A DNA stretch of 19,592 nt from Burkholderia sp. (GCA_028292565.1 JAQGMD010000157.1:1-19592), one strand, 5' to 3'. Counted from the stretch's first letter, positions 9,724 to 18,390 are shown. Made by a program: numbers and translations. The notes: generated from the sequence alone by a model not told the origin.

Positions 9724-10446
9724 TTAGTTTTGGAGTTTAAACGGAATGGGGACTTGATACCACTCCGCAATCGGCCTGCCTTCGCTGGTAGCGGGGTTGA
9801 AGCGCCAGGTCTGCACCGTGCTCATGGCGGATTTATCCAATTGCGGGTGACCACTCGAGGACTTCAGTTTCACCTCGCCGGCCGTGCCGTCGGCCTTCAC
9901 CAGCACCTGCAGCACAACCGTGCCTTGCTCTTCATAGCGCCTTGACATCGCCGGATAGTCGGGCTTGCGGTTGGTAGCCGCATAGCTTGCGGGGATTGAT
10001 ACGCCGGTCTTGGCCGGCGCGGCAGACGCCGCGGGTGGCGCTGGTGGCGCGGCGGGCGCCGGCGCTGTTGATGGCGCGCTCGTCGGTGCGGTCGCCACCG
10101 CGCTTGTGTCCGGTTTGCTCTCGTTCGGTATTTCGGGCGCAGGTGCAGGCGAGGGCGCCTGTGGGGCAGGGGTTTCCCGTGGCTTCGTCACTGGCTTGGG
10201 CCTGGCGATTTGCTTCTTCGGTTCCGGACGCTTCTTTTCCGGCTGGGGCGGCTCAGGGGCCGGCGCAACGGGCAACGGCGCCGGTGGCGTGTTTTCCACC
10301 GGTGCAGGTAGAAGCTGTACCACTATAGGCGGCTGTTCGGGCCGCTTATCCGGATTCGGAGACATACCGGTCACTACCGCGGTAATCAATGCGGCATGCA
10401 AAAGCAATGTGGCCGAAAGTGATACGTTCGAGAAGGCGGTTTTCAT
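9724..10446 (-). CDS. tonB: TonB energy-transduction protein
   Basis: The product is 240 aa. A single N-terminal membrane anchor (about residues 8-27) contains His17, the residue needed for energy coupling in TonB. A long Pro/Ala/Glu/Lys-rich spacer (about 33-150) is able to cross the periplasm. The C-terminal TonB domain begins YPAMSRRYEEQGTVVLQVLVKADG and ends LDKSAMSTVQTWRFNPATS...WYQVPIPFKL. TonB transmits proton-motive force from ExbB-ExbD to outer-membrane receptors for iron chelates and cobalamin. It lies 36 bp downstream of dapB with no obvious own promoter or Fur box in between, so transcription probably comes through from bamE-dapB. Confidence 0.95.
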   Translation of the reverse strand: MKTAFSNVSLSATLLLHAALITAVVTGMSPNPDKRPEQPPIVVQLLPAPVENTPPAPLPVAPAPEPPQPEKKRPEPKKQIARPKPVTKPRETPAPQAPSPAPAPEIPNESKPDTSAVATAPTSAPSTAPAPAAPPAPPAASAAPAKTGVSIPASYAATNRKPDYPAMSRRYEEQGTVVLQVLVKADGTAGEVKLKSSSGHPQLDKSAMSTVQTWRFNPATSEGRPIAEWYQVPIPFKLQN

Positions 10447-10482
10447 GCGAGTCGCTGCGACGGCCTCACCGCGTACGCCGGG

Positions 10483-11289
10483 TTAATGCAAACCCAGCAC
10501 ATCCTGCATATCGTAAAGACCGGTCTTCTTGTCTGCCAAAAAGCGCGCTGCGCGCAGGCCGCCGTGCGCATACGTGACGCGGCTCGCGGATTTATGCGTG
10601 ATTTCAATCCGCTCGCCGATGCCGGCGAACAATACGGTATGGTCGCCCACGATATCACCGCCGCGGATGGTTGCGAAACCGATCGACGATGGATCGCGCT
10701 CGCCGGTTACTCCTTCGCGGGCATACACGGCGACGTCCTTCAGGTCGCGGCCCAATGCGCCGGCAATCACTTCGCCCATTTTGAGCGCGGTGCCGGACGG
10801 TGCATCGACCTTGTGGCGATGGTGGGCTTCAATGATTTCAATATCGTAGCCCTGCGAGAAGCTCTTGGCCGCCATTTCCAGCAGTTTCATCGTGACGTTG
10901 ACGCCCACACTCATGTTGGGGGCGAACACGATCGCGGTTTTTTGCGCCGCGGCGGCAATTGCCGCTTTGCCGGCGTCGTCGAAGCCGGTGGTGCCGATGA
11001 TCATTTTGATACCGTGCGCTGCGCAGTATTCCAGGTGCTTCAACGTCCCCTCGGGACGGGTGAAGTCGATCAGGAATTCTGTATTGGCCAGGCCCTTTGC
11101 CAGTTCGGATTCGATCTGAACACCGGCCGGCGTGCCAAGAAACGCCGCGGCATCAGTGCCGATGCCGGGCGCGCCGGGCACGTCTAGTGCCCCGGCCAGT
11201 GTCGCATCATCGGCGTTCTGGATAGTTTCGATCAGCATGCGGCCCATGCGGCCGGACGCGCCTGCGACGGCGATTTTCATTTGTTTCAT
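10483..11289 (-). CDS. dapB: 4-hydroxy-tetrahydrodipicolinate reductase
   Basis: The product is 268 aa, the normal length. The Rossmann loop GASGRMGR (residues 10-17) binds NAD(P)H, and the catalytic block [20 protein letters not shown] carries His156/157 and Lys160. DapB reduces the product of DapA to tetrahydrodipicolinate in lysine and meso-diaminopimelate synthesis. A second in-frame ATG three codons in (11280) could also be the start; neither has a strong Shine-Dalgarno sequence. It lies 19 bp after bamE and 36 bp before tonB on the same strand. Confidence 0.96.
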   Translation of the reverse strand: MKQMKIAVAGASGRMGRMLIETIQNADDATLAGALDVPGAPGIGTDAAAFLGTPAGVQIESELAKGLANTEFLIDFTRPEGTLKHLEYCAAHGIKMIIGTTGFDDAGKAAIAAAAQKTAIVFAPNMSVGVNVTMKLLEMAAKSFSQGYDIEIIEAHHRHKVDAPSGTALKMGEVIAGALGRDLKDVAVYAREGVTGERDPSSIGFATIRGGDIVGDHTVLFAGIGERIEITHKSASRVTYAHGGLRAARFLADKKTGLYDMQDVLGLH

Positions 11290-11308
11290 ACAGCGCTACT
11301 TTGAATGT

Positions 11309-11899
11309 TTATTTTGATTGGGAGGATGCGGCAGGTTTATCGCCCGCGATAAACGCGAGGTATTCCTGCTCAGTAGGCAAGGCGCCGCTCTCGATGCGCG
11401 CCACCCGGTTTTCCTTGAAAAGTACTGTTACGCGGCTGGCGATCACTTCACCGCTCCTCTTTTGAAGACGGAATACGTAGTCCCAGCGATCGGCGTGGAA
11501 TACGTCGGTCAGCAGCGGTGTGCCCAGCGCGAAGCGTACCTGCTCACGCGTCACTCCTTCCGGCCGCTGCATGCCATCCTGCAGCTGGGTCACCATTTCG
11601 CGCGAAATGAAATTGCCCTGCTGGACGTCGACGCGGTAGGGCGCAAAGATTCCGAGGAACTTGCGGAAACCGGTGGGGCCGGTGGTTTGCACGCCGGTCG
11701 CCTCCGTCTTTGCCGCAGGCGCTTGCGCGTCATTCGCTTGCGGTGCTCGAACTCCGGCCGCCTCGGCTCTTGGTGCCGGCGCATCGTCCATCAAGGGGTT
11801 CTTTGATGCGCAACCGGCCGCCAGGCACGCGGCCATGACCAGGCATAATGCACCGGCACGGGCGGGTGTACGATCACTGCAGGTAGGCAACATTCGCAT
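11309..11899 (-). CDS. bamE: Outer-membrane assembly lipoprotein BamE (SmpA/OmlA)
   Basis: The product is 196 aa from the ATG at 11899; the frame extends upstream across the fur start and is rejected there. A signal peptide ends in the lipobox LAAGC, so the protein is lipidated. After an Ala/Pro-rich linker comes the SmpA/OmlA domain: [16 protein letters not shown], then [30 protein letters not shown]. BamE is a small subunit of the BAM complex, which folds beta-barrel proteins into the outer membrane. It is divergent from fur across 76 bp, an arrangement widely conserved in beta- and gammaproteobacteria, and it leads the dapB-tonB-exbB-exbD run. A 5-bp hairpin (CTCAA/TTGAG, 11907-11920) lies just upstream of its start codon. 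Confidence 0.9.
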   Translation of the reverse strand: MRMLPTCSDRTPARAGALCLVMAACLAAGCASKNPLMDDAPAPRAEAAGVRAPQANDAQAPAAKTEATGVQTTGPTGFRKFLGIFAPYRVDVQQGNFISREMVTQLQDGMQRPEGVTREQVRFALGTPLLTDVFHADRWDYVFRLQKRSGEVIASRVTVLFKENRVARIESGALPTEQEYLAFIAGDKPAASSQSK

Positions 11900-11915
11900 A
11901 GTAAGTCTCAATTCG

Positions 11916-11945
11916 TTGAGCAATTGTGCAAAAACGCTATATGAT
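11916..11945 (+). promoter_or_regulatory. Candidate sigma-70 promoter of fur
   Basis: TTGAGC (11916-11921) and TATGAT (11940-11945) are separated by 18 bases. The predicted start is near 11952, giving a leader of about 24 bases before the fur ATG. Two GATAA motifs follow (11943-11947 and 11952-11956). They are suggestive of, but far from, a complete Fur box. Confidence 0.45.
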
Positions 11946-11975
11946 AAAGCAGATAACTCAAATCCGACCAACAAG

Positions 11976-12407
11976 ATGCCTAACAACCCTAACGAGCTGA
12001 AAGCCAGCGGTCTAAAGGCGACCCTGCCCAGACTCAAAATCCTCGATATTTTCCAGAACAGCCCGGTGCGCCACCTGAGTGCCGAGGACGTCTATAAAGT
12101 CCTTTTGACTGAAAACATGGATGTCGGTCTTGCAACTGTGTACCGAGTGTTGACGCAGTTCGAGCAGGCCGGACTACTGCATCGCAATCACTTCGAAACC
12201 GGCAAGGCCGTGTTTGAACTCAACGAAGGTTCGCACCACGACCATCTGGTGTGCCTCGACTGCGGCCGCGTCGAGGAGTTCTACGACGAAGAAATCGAAA
12301 AACGCCAGCAGCGGGTAGCGAAAGAGCGTGGATTCGACATCGCCGAACATGCGCTGGCCATGTACGGGCATTGCACCAAGAGCAATTGTCCGCATCGAGT
12401 GAGATAA
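11976..12407 (+). CDS. fur: Ferric uptake regulator Fur
   Basis: The product is 143 aa from the ATG at 11976 ([20 protein letters not shown]). A winged-helix DNA-binding domain comes first (recognition segment [19 protein letters not shown]), then the dimerisation domain with HHDH (87-90) and the CxxC pair C93/C96, and a second Cys pair C133/C138. The usual regulatory-metal ligands H33, E81, H88 and H90 are all present. Fur with ferrous iron represses iron-uptake genes; the neighbouring tonB-exbB-exbD genes are plausible targets, though no clear operator is seen. It diverges from bamE and converges on hrcA with 15 bp between the stops. The protein is complete. Confidence 0.97.
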   Translation: MPNNPNELKASGLKATLPRLKILDIFQNSPVRHLSAEDVYKVLLTENMDVGLATVYRVLTQFEQAGLLHRNHFETGKAVFELNEGSHHDHLVCLDCGRVEEFYDEEIEKRQQRVAKERGFDIAEHALAMYGHCTKSNCPHRVR

Positions 12408-12422
12408 ACAACCTGGTGGGTG

Positions 12423-13451
12423 TTACTGAGGATGACTCAGCGCGTTGGATAACAGCTTCGCGGTGATGTCCACGATCGGGATCACCCGTTCATAGGCCAT
12501 CCGTGTGGGGCCGATCACGCCCAGCGTGCCGACGATCTTGCCGTTGACTTCATAGGGCGCGGTCACCACGCTCATGTCGTCCATCGGAATCAGCTGCGAT
12601 TCTCCGCCGATAAAAATCTGCACGCCGGTCGCCTTGCTGGACATATCCAGCAATTGCATCAGGCTGGTCTTTTGCTCAAACATCTCGAACAGCTTGCGCA
12701 GCGAGGTCATGTTGGAGGAGAGATCAGTCACGCTGAGCAAATTGCGTTCGCCCGAAATGACAACATCGTCGCTATGGTCAGCCATTGCGTCGCTGCCGGC
12801 TTCAACCGCCGCCTGCATCAGTTGCGTCATGTCGTCGCGAAGCTGGCGCAGTTCCTTCTGCAGCCGCGAACGCACATCGTCGAAGCTGAGTCCGCCGTAA
12901 TGCTGGTTGATGTAGTTCGCAGCCTGTACCAATTGCGAGGGCGTGTAATCGGCGTCGGTCAACAGCAGGCGGTTCTGCACATCGCCGTTGGGTGCGACGA
13001 TCACCAGGAGGATGCGTTTCTCGGACAGGCGCAGGAATTCAATCTGCTGGAACACCAATTCATGCCGCGGTGTTATGACGACGCCGGCAAACTGCGATAG
13101 CGACGACAGCACCTGTGCCGCATTGATAATGATTTTCTGCGGCGAACTGGAATTTTTCGATCGCGGTTGCAATTTTGACTCGACGGTGGTTTCGTCGATC
13201 GCTTGCACTGTCAGGAGGGTATCAACAAATACGCGGTAGCCGCGCGGGGTAGGGACACGGCCGGCGGAGGTGTGGGGGCTCGAAACAAAACCCATCTCCT
13301 CGAGGTCTGCCATGATGTTGCGTATGGTCGCGGGCGACAGATCCAGACCGGAAATCCTGGAAAGCGCACGCGACCCTACCGGCTGGCCGTCGGCGATATA
13401 CCGTTCGACCAGGGCTTTGAGCAGGGTTTGGGCGCGGGTATCAAGTTGCAT
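12423..13451 (-). CDS. hrcA: Heat-inducible transcription repressor HrcA
   Basis: The product is 342 aa, typical for HrcA. The N-terminal winged helix ([30 protein letters not shown]...[16 protein letters not shown], about 1-60) binds CIRCE operators. A GAF-like middle domain and the C-terminal [30 protein letters not shown] block, conserved in the family, follow. HrcA needs GroEL to stay active and releases groESL (and, in some bacteria, dnaK) under heat stress. It lies 9 bp after the HAD gene and is probably cotranscribed with it. No CIRCE-like GCACTC...GAGTGC dyad is visible before grpE, dnaK or hrcA here. Confidence 0.96.
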   Translation of the reverse strand: MQLDTRAQTLLKALVERYIADGQPVGSRALSRISGLDLSPATIRNIMADLEEMGFVSSPHTSAGRVPTPRGYRVFVDTLLTVQAIDETTVESKLQPRSKNSSSPQKIIINAAQVLSSLSQFAGVVITPRHELVFQQIEFLRLSEKRILLVIVAPNGDVQNRLLLTDADYTPSQLVQAANYINQHYGGLSFDDVRSRLQKELRQLRDDMTQLMQAAVEAGSDAMADHSDDVVISGERNLLSVTDLSSNMTSLRKLFEMFEQKTSLMQLLDMSSKATGVQIFIGGESQLIPMDDMSVVTAPYEVNGKIVGTLGVIGPTRMAYERVIPIVDITAKLLSNALSHPQ

Positions 13452-13460
13452 ACTGGTATT

Positions 13461-14189
13461 CTAGCGAGGCCGGGCGGGTGGTGCCAGCATTATGCGCTCT
13501 GTCAACCATTGATCCAGTTCATAAAGTGTGTTGCACACCACGTCGGGCCGGATCGTTTCCGGCAGGCTGACCCCGGGTTTCAATCCTTCGCGATTGATCC
13601 AGGCTGCCCGCAGCCCGGCCTTTTGCGCACCTTCGACGTCGAGGAACAGGTCATCGCCGACGTATACCGCCTCGTGGGGCGCAACGCCCAGTTCCTCGCA
13701 AGCGGCGTGAAAGATCGCCGGATCCGGTTTGGCGCTTCCGAAGCGGTGCGCGGCTACCGAAGCCTGGAAGTAGCGCGCCAGGCCGATGGTTTCAAGATCC
13801 GCAACGCCGTTCGAAACCGAGCCCAGCGCGACGCGGCCGTGCAGGCGTGACAAGGTCGGCACCACATCCTCGAACGGAGTGACTTCATTGCGCGCCGCCG
13901 AAAATATCTCGATTGCCAGATCGACTTTGCCGACATCTTCCCCGGCGCTGATGAATGCTTCGCTCAGCCCGGCGTGCCGCAGCGCGCGCAGATCAATCTG
14001 GTAGCGCGGATCTGCTTCCAGCATGGTTATCCGTCGGGCGCGCATGCTCTCGATCGTGAACTGTCGGGTAACACCGGGAGCGTTGATCGCAAGCCACTCG
14101 AAAAGGAGGGTTTCAGCGCGCTTGATGACAGGTACGATAGGCCACAATGTATCGTCGAGGTCGAAAAGAACGGCTCTGATAGGAGGCAT
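13461..14189 (-). CDS. HAD-family (subfamily IA) hydrolase, probable phosphatase
   Basis: The product is 242 aa. All four haloacid-dehalogenase motifs are visible: motif I DLDDTLW (nucleophile Asp near residue 10), motif II SVSNG, motif III Lys in GSAKPDP, and motif IV GDDLFLDVEGA. A helical cap follows motif I, as in subfamily IA. Such enzymes dephosphorylate small metabolites, and the substrate cannot be told from sequence. It starts 69 bp from the divergent nadK and is followed closely by hrcA. Its ATG has no clear Shine-Dalgarno sequence. Confidence 0.88.
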   Translation of the reverse strand: MPPIRAVLFDLDDTLWPIVPVIKRAETLLFEWLAINAPGVTRQFTIESMRARRITMLEADPRYQIDLRALRHAGLSEAFISAGEDVGKVDLAIEIFSAARNEVTPFEDVVPTLSRLHGRVALGSVSNGVADLETIGLARYFQASVAAHRFGSAKPDPAIFHAACEELGVAPHEAVYVGDDLFLDVEGAQKAGLRAAWINREGLKPGVSLPETIRPDVVCNTLYELDQWLTERIMLAPPARPR

Positions 14190-14216
14190 ATTTATTAATT
14201 ATTCAATGCGGCTGGA

Positions 14217-14246
14217 TTGAACTGCAAGAGATAACTAAATTATGGT
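14217..14246 (+). promoter_or_regulatory. Weak candidate promoter of nadK
   Basis: TTGAAC (14217-14222) and TATGGT (14241-14246) are 18 bases apart, each with 4 of 6 consensus matches. Transcription would then begin near 14253, only about 6 bases before the nadK ATG, giving a nearly leaderless message. That would fit the absence of a Shine-Dalgarno sequence. Confidence 0.3.
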
Positions 14247-14258
14247 CTAATCTGCAGC

Positions 14259-15176
14259 ATGTTGCCTTCCACGTCCACACCCGCTCCCGCCCAGTTCAAG
14301 ACAGTTGCCATAATCGGCAAATACGGCGCCGCCGGCATTGAGCAATCCCTGTCGGAAATCGTCGAATTTCTCAAGAGTACCGGGCGTACCGTCGTACTCG
14401 AAAAAGACACCGCGAAAAACGTTGCGCTCGATGGCGTTGCGACAATGACGCCGGCGGAAATCGGCCGCTATGCCGATGTGGCGATTGTGATCGGCGGCGA
14501 CGGCACCATGTTGGGTATAGCTCGCCAGCTGGCGCCTTTCAACGTGCCGCTGATAGGCATCAACCAGGGCCGCCTCGGTTTCATGACCGACATTTCGCAG
14601 GATCGCGTGATTGAAGTGCTGGCGGATATGCTGGGCGGAAAACTGGAATCCGAGCAGCGCAGCCTGCTTGAAGGCTCAGTCGTGCGCGAGGGTACCGTCA
14701 TCTTTTACGCGCTCGCCTTCAACGACGTGGTGGTATCGCGCGGACCGACTTCCGGTATGTTGGAACTGAAAGTAAAGGTGGACGGACGCTTCATGTATAA
14801 CCAGCGGTCCGACGGCCTGATCGCTGCAACGCCGACCGGATCGACCGCATATGCATTGTCAGCCGGCGGACCTTTGCTGCATCCGCGGCTGAGCGGCATC
14901 GTGCTCGTGCCGATCGCGCCCCATGCATTATCCAACCGGCCGATCGTGATCCCCGATTCGAGCGAAATCGTCATCGAGATCATGGGAGGACGCGAGGTCA
15001 GCGTCAATTTCGACATGCAGGCGCTTACCAGCCTGATGCACCATGACTGCATCGTCGTCAAGCGTTCCAAGCACACGATTACCTTCCTGCATCCACAAGG
15101 ATGGAGCTATTACGACACGCTGCGCGAGAAGCTCCACTGGAATGAGTATCCGTCAGTGGAAGGACAGTTAAAATAG
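14259..15176 (+). CDS. nadK: NAD kinase
   Basis: The product is 305 aa. It carries the invariant GGDGT motif (79-83, in [10 protein letters not shown]), [10 protein letters not shown] (102-111), and the NAD-binding [15 protein letters not shown] stretch. NadK phosphorylates NAD to NADP with ATP and so sets the cell's NADP(H) supply. The start is the first ATG in the frame after the divergent region; there is no clear ribosome binding site. recN follows after 40 bp on the same strand. Confidence 0.97.
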   Translation: MLPSTSTPAPAQFKTVAIIGKYGAAGIEQSLSEIVEFLKSTGRTVVLEKDTAKNVALDGVATMTPAEIGRYADVAIVIGGDGTMLGIARQLAPFNVPLIGINQGRLGFMTDISQDRVIEVLADMLGGKLESEQRSLLEGSVVREGTVIFYALAFNDVVVSRGPTSGMLELKVKVDGRFMYNQRSDGLIAATPTGSTAYALSAGGPLLHPRLSGIVLVPIAPHALSNRPIVIPDSSEIVIEIMGGREVSVNFDMQALTSLMHHDCIVVKRSKHTITFLHPQGWSYYDTLREKLHWNEYPSVEGQLK

Positions 15177-15216
15177 CGAGCCTGTCGCGGTACTTACAAT
15201 AACACTTCCATCATTT

Positions 15217-16866
15217 ATGCTTCGCACACTTTCCATCAGAGACTTTGTTATCGTCGACGCTATCGAACTGGATTTCGCACCGGGCTTCACCGTTTTTACG
15301 GGGGAAACCGGCGCGGGAAAATCGATCCTGATCGATGCGCTTGCACTTGCGCTGGGCGGCCGTGGCGACGCCAGCGTGGTGCGCGACGGGGCCGGCAAGA
15401 CGGACATCACTGCGGAATTTTCAACCAGCGACGTAGCCAGTGCCTGGCTCGCGGCGCATGAATTCGATGGCGACGAAGGCGGCGTCTTGCTGCGCCGGGT
15501 CATCGACAACGCCGGCCGCTCCAAAGCCTTCATCAATGGCATTGCTGCTACCGCCGCGCAATTGCGCGAGTTGGGTGAAATGCTGGTCGACATCCATGGC
15601 CAGCATGCGCACCAGTCGCTGCTGAAAAACGATGCGCAACGCGTGCTGCTGGATAGCCAGGCCGATTTGCAGGAAGACGCCCGGTCGGTCGCCGCGGCTT
15701 ACAAGGCATGGCGTGCGCTGGCGAAGCAGCGCGAGGAATTCGAGATCAACACAAAAAATGTGATGCTGGAGCGCGAGCGCCTTGAGTGGCAAGTCGGCGA
15801 ACTGGAAAAGCTGTCGGTAAAACCCGGCGAATGGACCGAGATCACCAATGAGCATAGCCGCCTGTCGCATGCCGCCAGCCTGATCGAAGGTGCGCAGGAA
15901 GCGGTGACCATCATTTCCGAAGCGGATGAGAGCCCGATGCTGTCGCAGCTCGCATCGTTGACGCAAAAACTCAGCAAACTCGCCGACATCGACGCGGCGC
16001 TGAAGCCGGTAGTGGAAGCGCTGGAACCGGCAAGCATCCAGTTGCAGGAGGCAGTCTATTCGCTCAACGATTATCTGAGTCGGGTCGAACTGGATCCGGC
16101 TCGTTTGCATCAAGTGGAAGGACGACTCGAGGCGATCCATTCGACTGCGCGCAAATTTCATGTGGCCCCGGACGACTTGCCGCAAGAGCTGGTGACGTTG
16201 TCTGCGCAACTGCGCCAGTTGGCTGACGCGACCGATCTCGACGCGCTGCGCGCCCAGGAAGAAAAGCTGAAGGCGGAATACATGCGCCTCGCGCAAAAGC
16301 TTTCGAAGGCGCGCGCGAAAGCGGCCAAATCGCTGACCGAGGCAGTCACCGCCGCGATGCAGGACCTGAGCATGTCGGGCGGCCGGTTTGAAGTGGCGCT
16401 CAACGAGGTGGAGCCGGCGGCTTATGGTCTCGAACAAATCGAGTTCCTGGTGGCCGGACACGCCGGCACTATTCCGCGTCCGCTGGCCAAGGTCGCTTCC
16501 GGCGGCGAGCTGGCACGGATTTCACTCGCCATATCGGTGATCACTTCCAGCGCAACCGCCACCCCGACCCTGATCTTCGACGAGGTCGACAGCGGCATCG
16601 GCGGCGGCGTGGCCGAAGTAGTCGGGCGGTTGTTGAAGCGGCTCGGCCAGGATCGCCAGGTGCTGTGTGTAACCCATCTGCCGCAAGTGGCGAGCCAGGG
16701 GAACCAGCACTATCAGGTCAGCAAATCGAGCGACGGAGGCAAGACCGTGTCCCGTATCGAACCGCTGGATGCAAAGTCGCGCGTGGAAGAAGTAGCGCGG
16801 ATGTTGGGCGGGCTGGAAATTACCGCCACCACACGCAAGCATGCGCGCGAACTGCTCGCTTCCTGA
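15217..16866 (+). CDS. recN: DNA repair ATPase RecN (SMC-like)
   Basis: The product is 549 aa, normal length. The N-terminal ATPase half carries Walker A GETGAGKS (29-36). Two long coiled-coil arms follow (about 150-210 and 290-390, rich in Glu, Lys, Ala and Leu). The C-terminal half has the ABC signature [12 protein letters not shown] (about 428) and Walker [15 protein letters not shown] (about 451), followed by the CVTHLPQVA switch. RecN is a cohesin-like protein that holds broken DNA together during recombinational repair. It is commonly SOS-induced, but I find no acceptable LexA box in the 40-bp gap after nadK. hemH begins 11 bp downstream. Confidence 0.97.
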   Translation: MLRTLSIRDFVIVDAIELDFAPGFTVFTGETGAGKSILIDALALALGGRGDASVVRDGAGKTDITAEFSTSDVASAWLAAHEFDGDEGGVLLRRVIDNAGRSKAFINGIAATAAQLRELGEMLVDIHGQHAHQSLLKNDAQRVLLDSQADLQEDARSVAAAYKAWRALAKQREEFEINTKNVMLERERLEWQVGELEKLSVKPGEWTEITNEHSRLSHAASLIEGAQEAVTIISEADESPMLSQLASLTQKLSKLADIDAALKPVVEALEPASIQLQEAVYSLNDYLSRVELDPARLHQVEGRLEAIHSTARKFHVAPDDLPQELVTLSAQLRQLADATDLDALRAQEEKLKAEYMRLAQKLSKARAKAAKSLTEAVTAAMQDLSMSGGRFEVALNEVEPAAYGLEQIEFLVAGHAGTIPRPLAKVASGGELARISLAISVITSSATATPTLIFDEVDSGIGGGVAEVVGRLLKRLGQDRQVLCVTHLPQVASQGNQHYQVSKSSDGGKTVSRIEPLDAKSRVEEVARMLGGLEITATTRKHARELLAS

Positions 16867-16877
16867 CGATTCCGACG

Positions 16878-17984
16878 ATGCGTTTCCATAAAGAGCCGGC
16901 ATACGCCCACGGCAGCATACCCAAGACAGCGGTCCTGCTGGTCAACCTCGGCACACCCGACGCGCCGACCACGCCCGCGGTGCGCCGCTACCTCAGGCAA
17001 TTCCTCTCCGATCCACGCGTGGTCGAAATCCCGAAGGCCGCATGGTGGTTCATTCTGCACGGCATGATCCTGCCACTGCGTTCCCGCAAGTCGGCCGAAA
17101 AGTACGCAGCGATCTGGACCAAAGATGGTTCACCGCTGAAGGTGCATACCGAAAAGCAGGCGCTGCTGCTGCGCGGTTACCTGGGCGAACGCGGACATGA
17201 TGTGCAGGTCGCCTATGCGATGCGCTACGGGAATCCCTCTTTGCCGCAGGTGCTGGACAAGCTGAAAGCGGATGGTTGCGAGCGTATCCTGCTGTTGCCG
17301 GCATATCCGCAATATTCGGGGACCACCACGGCCTCGATCGGCGACGCGGTGTTCAGCCATTATGCGAAGGTGCGCAACCAGCCTGAGCTACGCTTCGTCA
17401 AGCATTATCACGATCATGACGGCTATGTGAAGGCGCTAGCAAAGTCAGTGCTCGCCCACTGGGAGTCCAATGGGCGGCCCGACAAGCTGGTAATGAGTTT
17501 TCATGGTGTGCCGAAGCGCACGCTACTGCTCGGCGATCCGTATCATTGCGAGTGCCAGAAGACAGGACGGCTGCTGGCGACTGAGCTCGGACTGTCAGCG
17601 GAGCAGTACGCGGTCACTTTCCAGTCCCGCTTCGGGAAGGCAGAGTGGTTGCAGCCCTATACCGCCCCGACCCTGGTGAAACTGGCGAAACAAGGTGTGA
17701 AACGGGTCGACGTGGTGTGCCCCGGATTTACCGGCGACTGCCTGGAAACGCTGGAAGAAATCGCCATGGAAGCAAGGACCGACTTCCTCACGGCCGGCGG
17801 CGAGGACTTCCATTACATTCCCTGCCTGAATGAGTCGCCCGCCTGGATTCACGCGTTGGCCGAAATCGCGGAGCAGCACATGGCCGGCTGGCCGACCAGG
17901 CAAACAGCGGCAACGCGTGCTGATCAGAACAGGCAGGCCGACGTCTCGCGTGGCCGGGCTAAATTGATGGGCGCAACAAAATAA
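16878..17984 (+). CDS. hemH: Ferrochelatase
   Basis: The product is 368 aa from the ATG at 16878; the frame runs further upstream, but only inside recN. Conserved elements are [12 protein letters not shown] (19-30), [16 protein letters not shown] (about 138-153), MSFHGVP with the metal-site His209, [15 protein letters not shown], and [15 protein letters not shown] carrying the second ligand Glu. Ferrochelatase inserts ferrous iron into protoporphyrin IX, the last step of heme synthesis. It follows recN by 11 bp without a visible Shine-Dalgarno sequence. The polar tail of about 30 residues is variable. A hairpin starts directly after its stop. Confidence 0.97.
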   Translation: MRFHKEPAYAHGSIPKTAVLLVNLGTPDAPTTPAVRRYLRQFLSDPRVVEIPKAAWWFILHGMILPLRSRKSAEKYAAIWTKDGSPLKVHTEKQALLLRGYLGERGHDVQVAYAMRYGNPSLPQVLDKLKADGCERILLLPAYPQYSGTTTASIGDAVFSHYAKVRNQPELRFVKHYHDHDGYVKALAKSVLAHWESNGRPDKLVMSFHGVPKRTLLLGDPYHCECQKTGRLLATELGLSAEQYAVTFQSRFGKAEWLQPYTAPTLVKLAKQGVKRVDVVCPGFTGDCLETLEEIAMEARTDFLTAGGEDFHYIPCLNESPAWIHALAEIAEQHMAGWPTRQTAATRADQNRQADVSRGRAKLMGATK

Positions 17985-18007
17985 GCCCGGTCCTTCATAG
18001 GCCGGGC
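17975..18007 (-). terminator. Intrinsic terminator facing hemH, reading minus strand
   Basis: On the minus-strand RNA a GC-rich stem (GCCCGG-CC, loop UAUGAA, GG-A-CCGGGC; plus positions 17985-18007) is followed immediately by UUAUUUUGUU (17975-17984). In the plus direction the hairpin is not followed by U, so it is polar. It terminates leftward transcription 61 bases after the small ORF at 18069-18182 and would protect hemH from antisense reading. Confidence 0.65.
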
Positions 18008-18068
18008 GATCATGACATTTCGGCTGGTCCGGGCACCGCGTGAACCGCTGGGCACCCTCTATTTGCTG

Positions 18069-18182
18069 CTAGAATGGCGCGCCTGATCGGTATAGTGCGG
18101 AAAGGCCGGTATGGCAGATCCATGCGGTCGCCAGCACGATATAGGCAACCACGGACGCAGAAATCAACGGCAGTTTCATCAT
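18069..18182 (-). CDS. Small hydrophobic protein (37 aa), single membrane segment, unknown
   Basis: The ORF reads MMKLPLISASVVAYIVLATA then WICHTGLSALYRSGAPF. It has AGGAG three bases before the first ATG and six before the second, the best ribosome binding site on this part of the minus strand. Residues 5-22 form one hydrophobic helix, with Lys3 on one side and Arg32 on the other, consistent with a bitopic inner-membrane peptide (the N-in topology is inferred). A minus-oriented intrinsic terminator lies 61 bases downstream, which supports a short monocistronic transcript. No clear promoter was found upstream. It is not a family I recognise. The alternative is a chance ORF; the ribosome binding site, hydrophobic pattern and terminator together argue against that. 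Confidence 0.55.
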   Translation of the reverse strand: MMKLPLISASVVAYIVLATAWICHTGLSALYRSGAPF

Positions 18183-18362
18183 AAGCTCCTGGCATCCGGG
18201 ACGTTCTTTCCCCGCCTTGTTACCGATATGTTAGTCCGCCTGCTGCACAATGAAATCCGGCGTAACAAAGATTTACACACGGCGGAAAAGCGGATTATGG
18301 TTGTCATGCCGGAAACAGATTCTGAGTAGAATCAAAAATTCCCCGAGATCGGTCGAATGCCC
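18183..18362. other. Non-coding gap between small ORF and grpE promoter with two inverted repeats
   Basis: No convincing gene is seen here. TTGTTAC (18217-18223) is repeated inverted as GTAACAA (18262-18268), 38 bases apart. GATTCT-GAGT-AGAATC (18318-18333) is a perfect 6-bp dyad, followed on the plus strand by five A. Neither has a U-tract in the right place for a terminator. They may be protein-binding sites or chance. Confidence 0.4.
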
Positions 18363-18390
18363 CTTGAAAGAGTAAGGTATAGCCCCATTT
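18363..18390 (+). promoter_or_regulatory. Sigma-32 heat-shock promoter of grpE
   Basis: CTTGAAA (18363-18369), a 13-base spacer, then CCCCATTT (18383-18390). This matches the RpoH consensus CTTGAAA-N13-CCCCATnT at every defined position. The predicted start is near 18397, about 43 bases before the grpE ATG. Confidence 0.9.

Noticed and set aside
10010..10486. Gly/Ala-rich plus-strand frame resembling a glycine-rich protein
   Set aside because: It is the complement of the Pro/Ala spacer of TonB, and the apparent low-complexity protein is an artefact of that composition.
11943..11961. Possible Fur box (GATAAAGCAGATAAC) before fur
   Set aside because: By hand only about 10 of 19 positions match the consensus, too few to annotate as an operator.
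12407..12440. Hairpins between the convergent fur and hrcA stops as a bidirectional terminator
   Set aside because: The stems are short (one has a mismatch, one lies inside hrcA) and there is no U-tract on the plus strand.
15177..15216. Possible LexA (SOS) box upstream of recN (CTGT...ACAA)
   Set aside because: The spacing between half-sites is 10 rather than 8 bases and the second half is not ACAG.
18111..18329. A 72-codon plus-strand frame in the hemH-grpE gap
   Set aside because: It has no ribosome binding site and no recognisable motif, and it overlaps the better-supported minus-strand small ORF.
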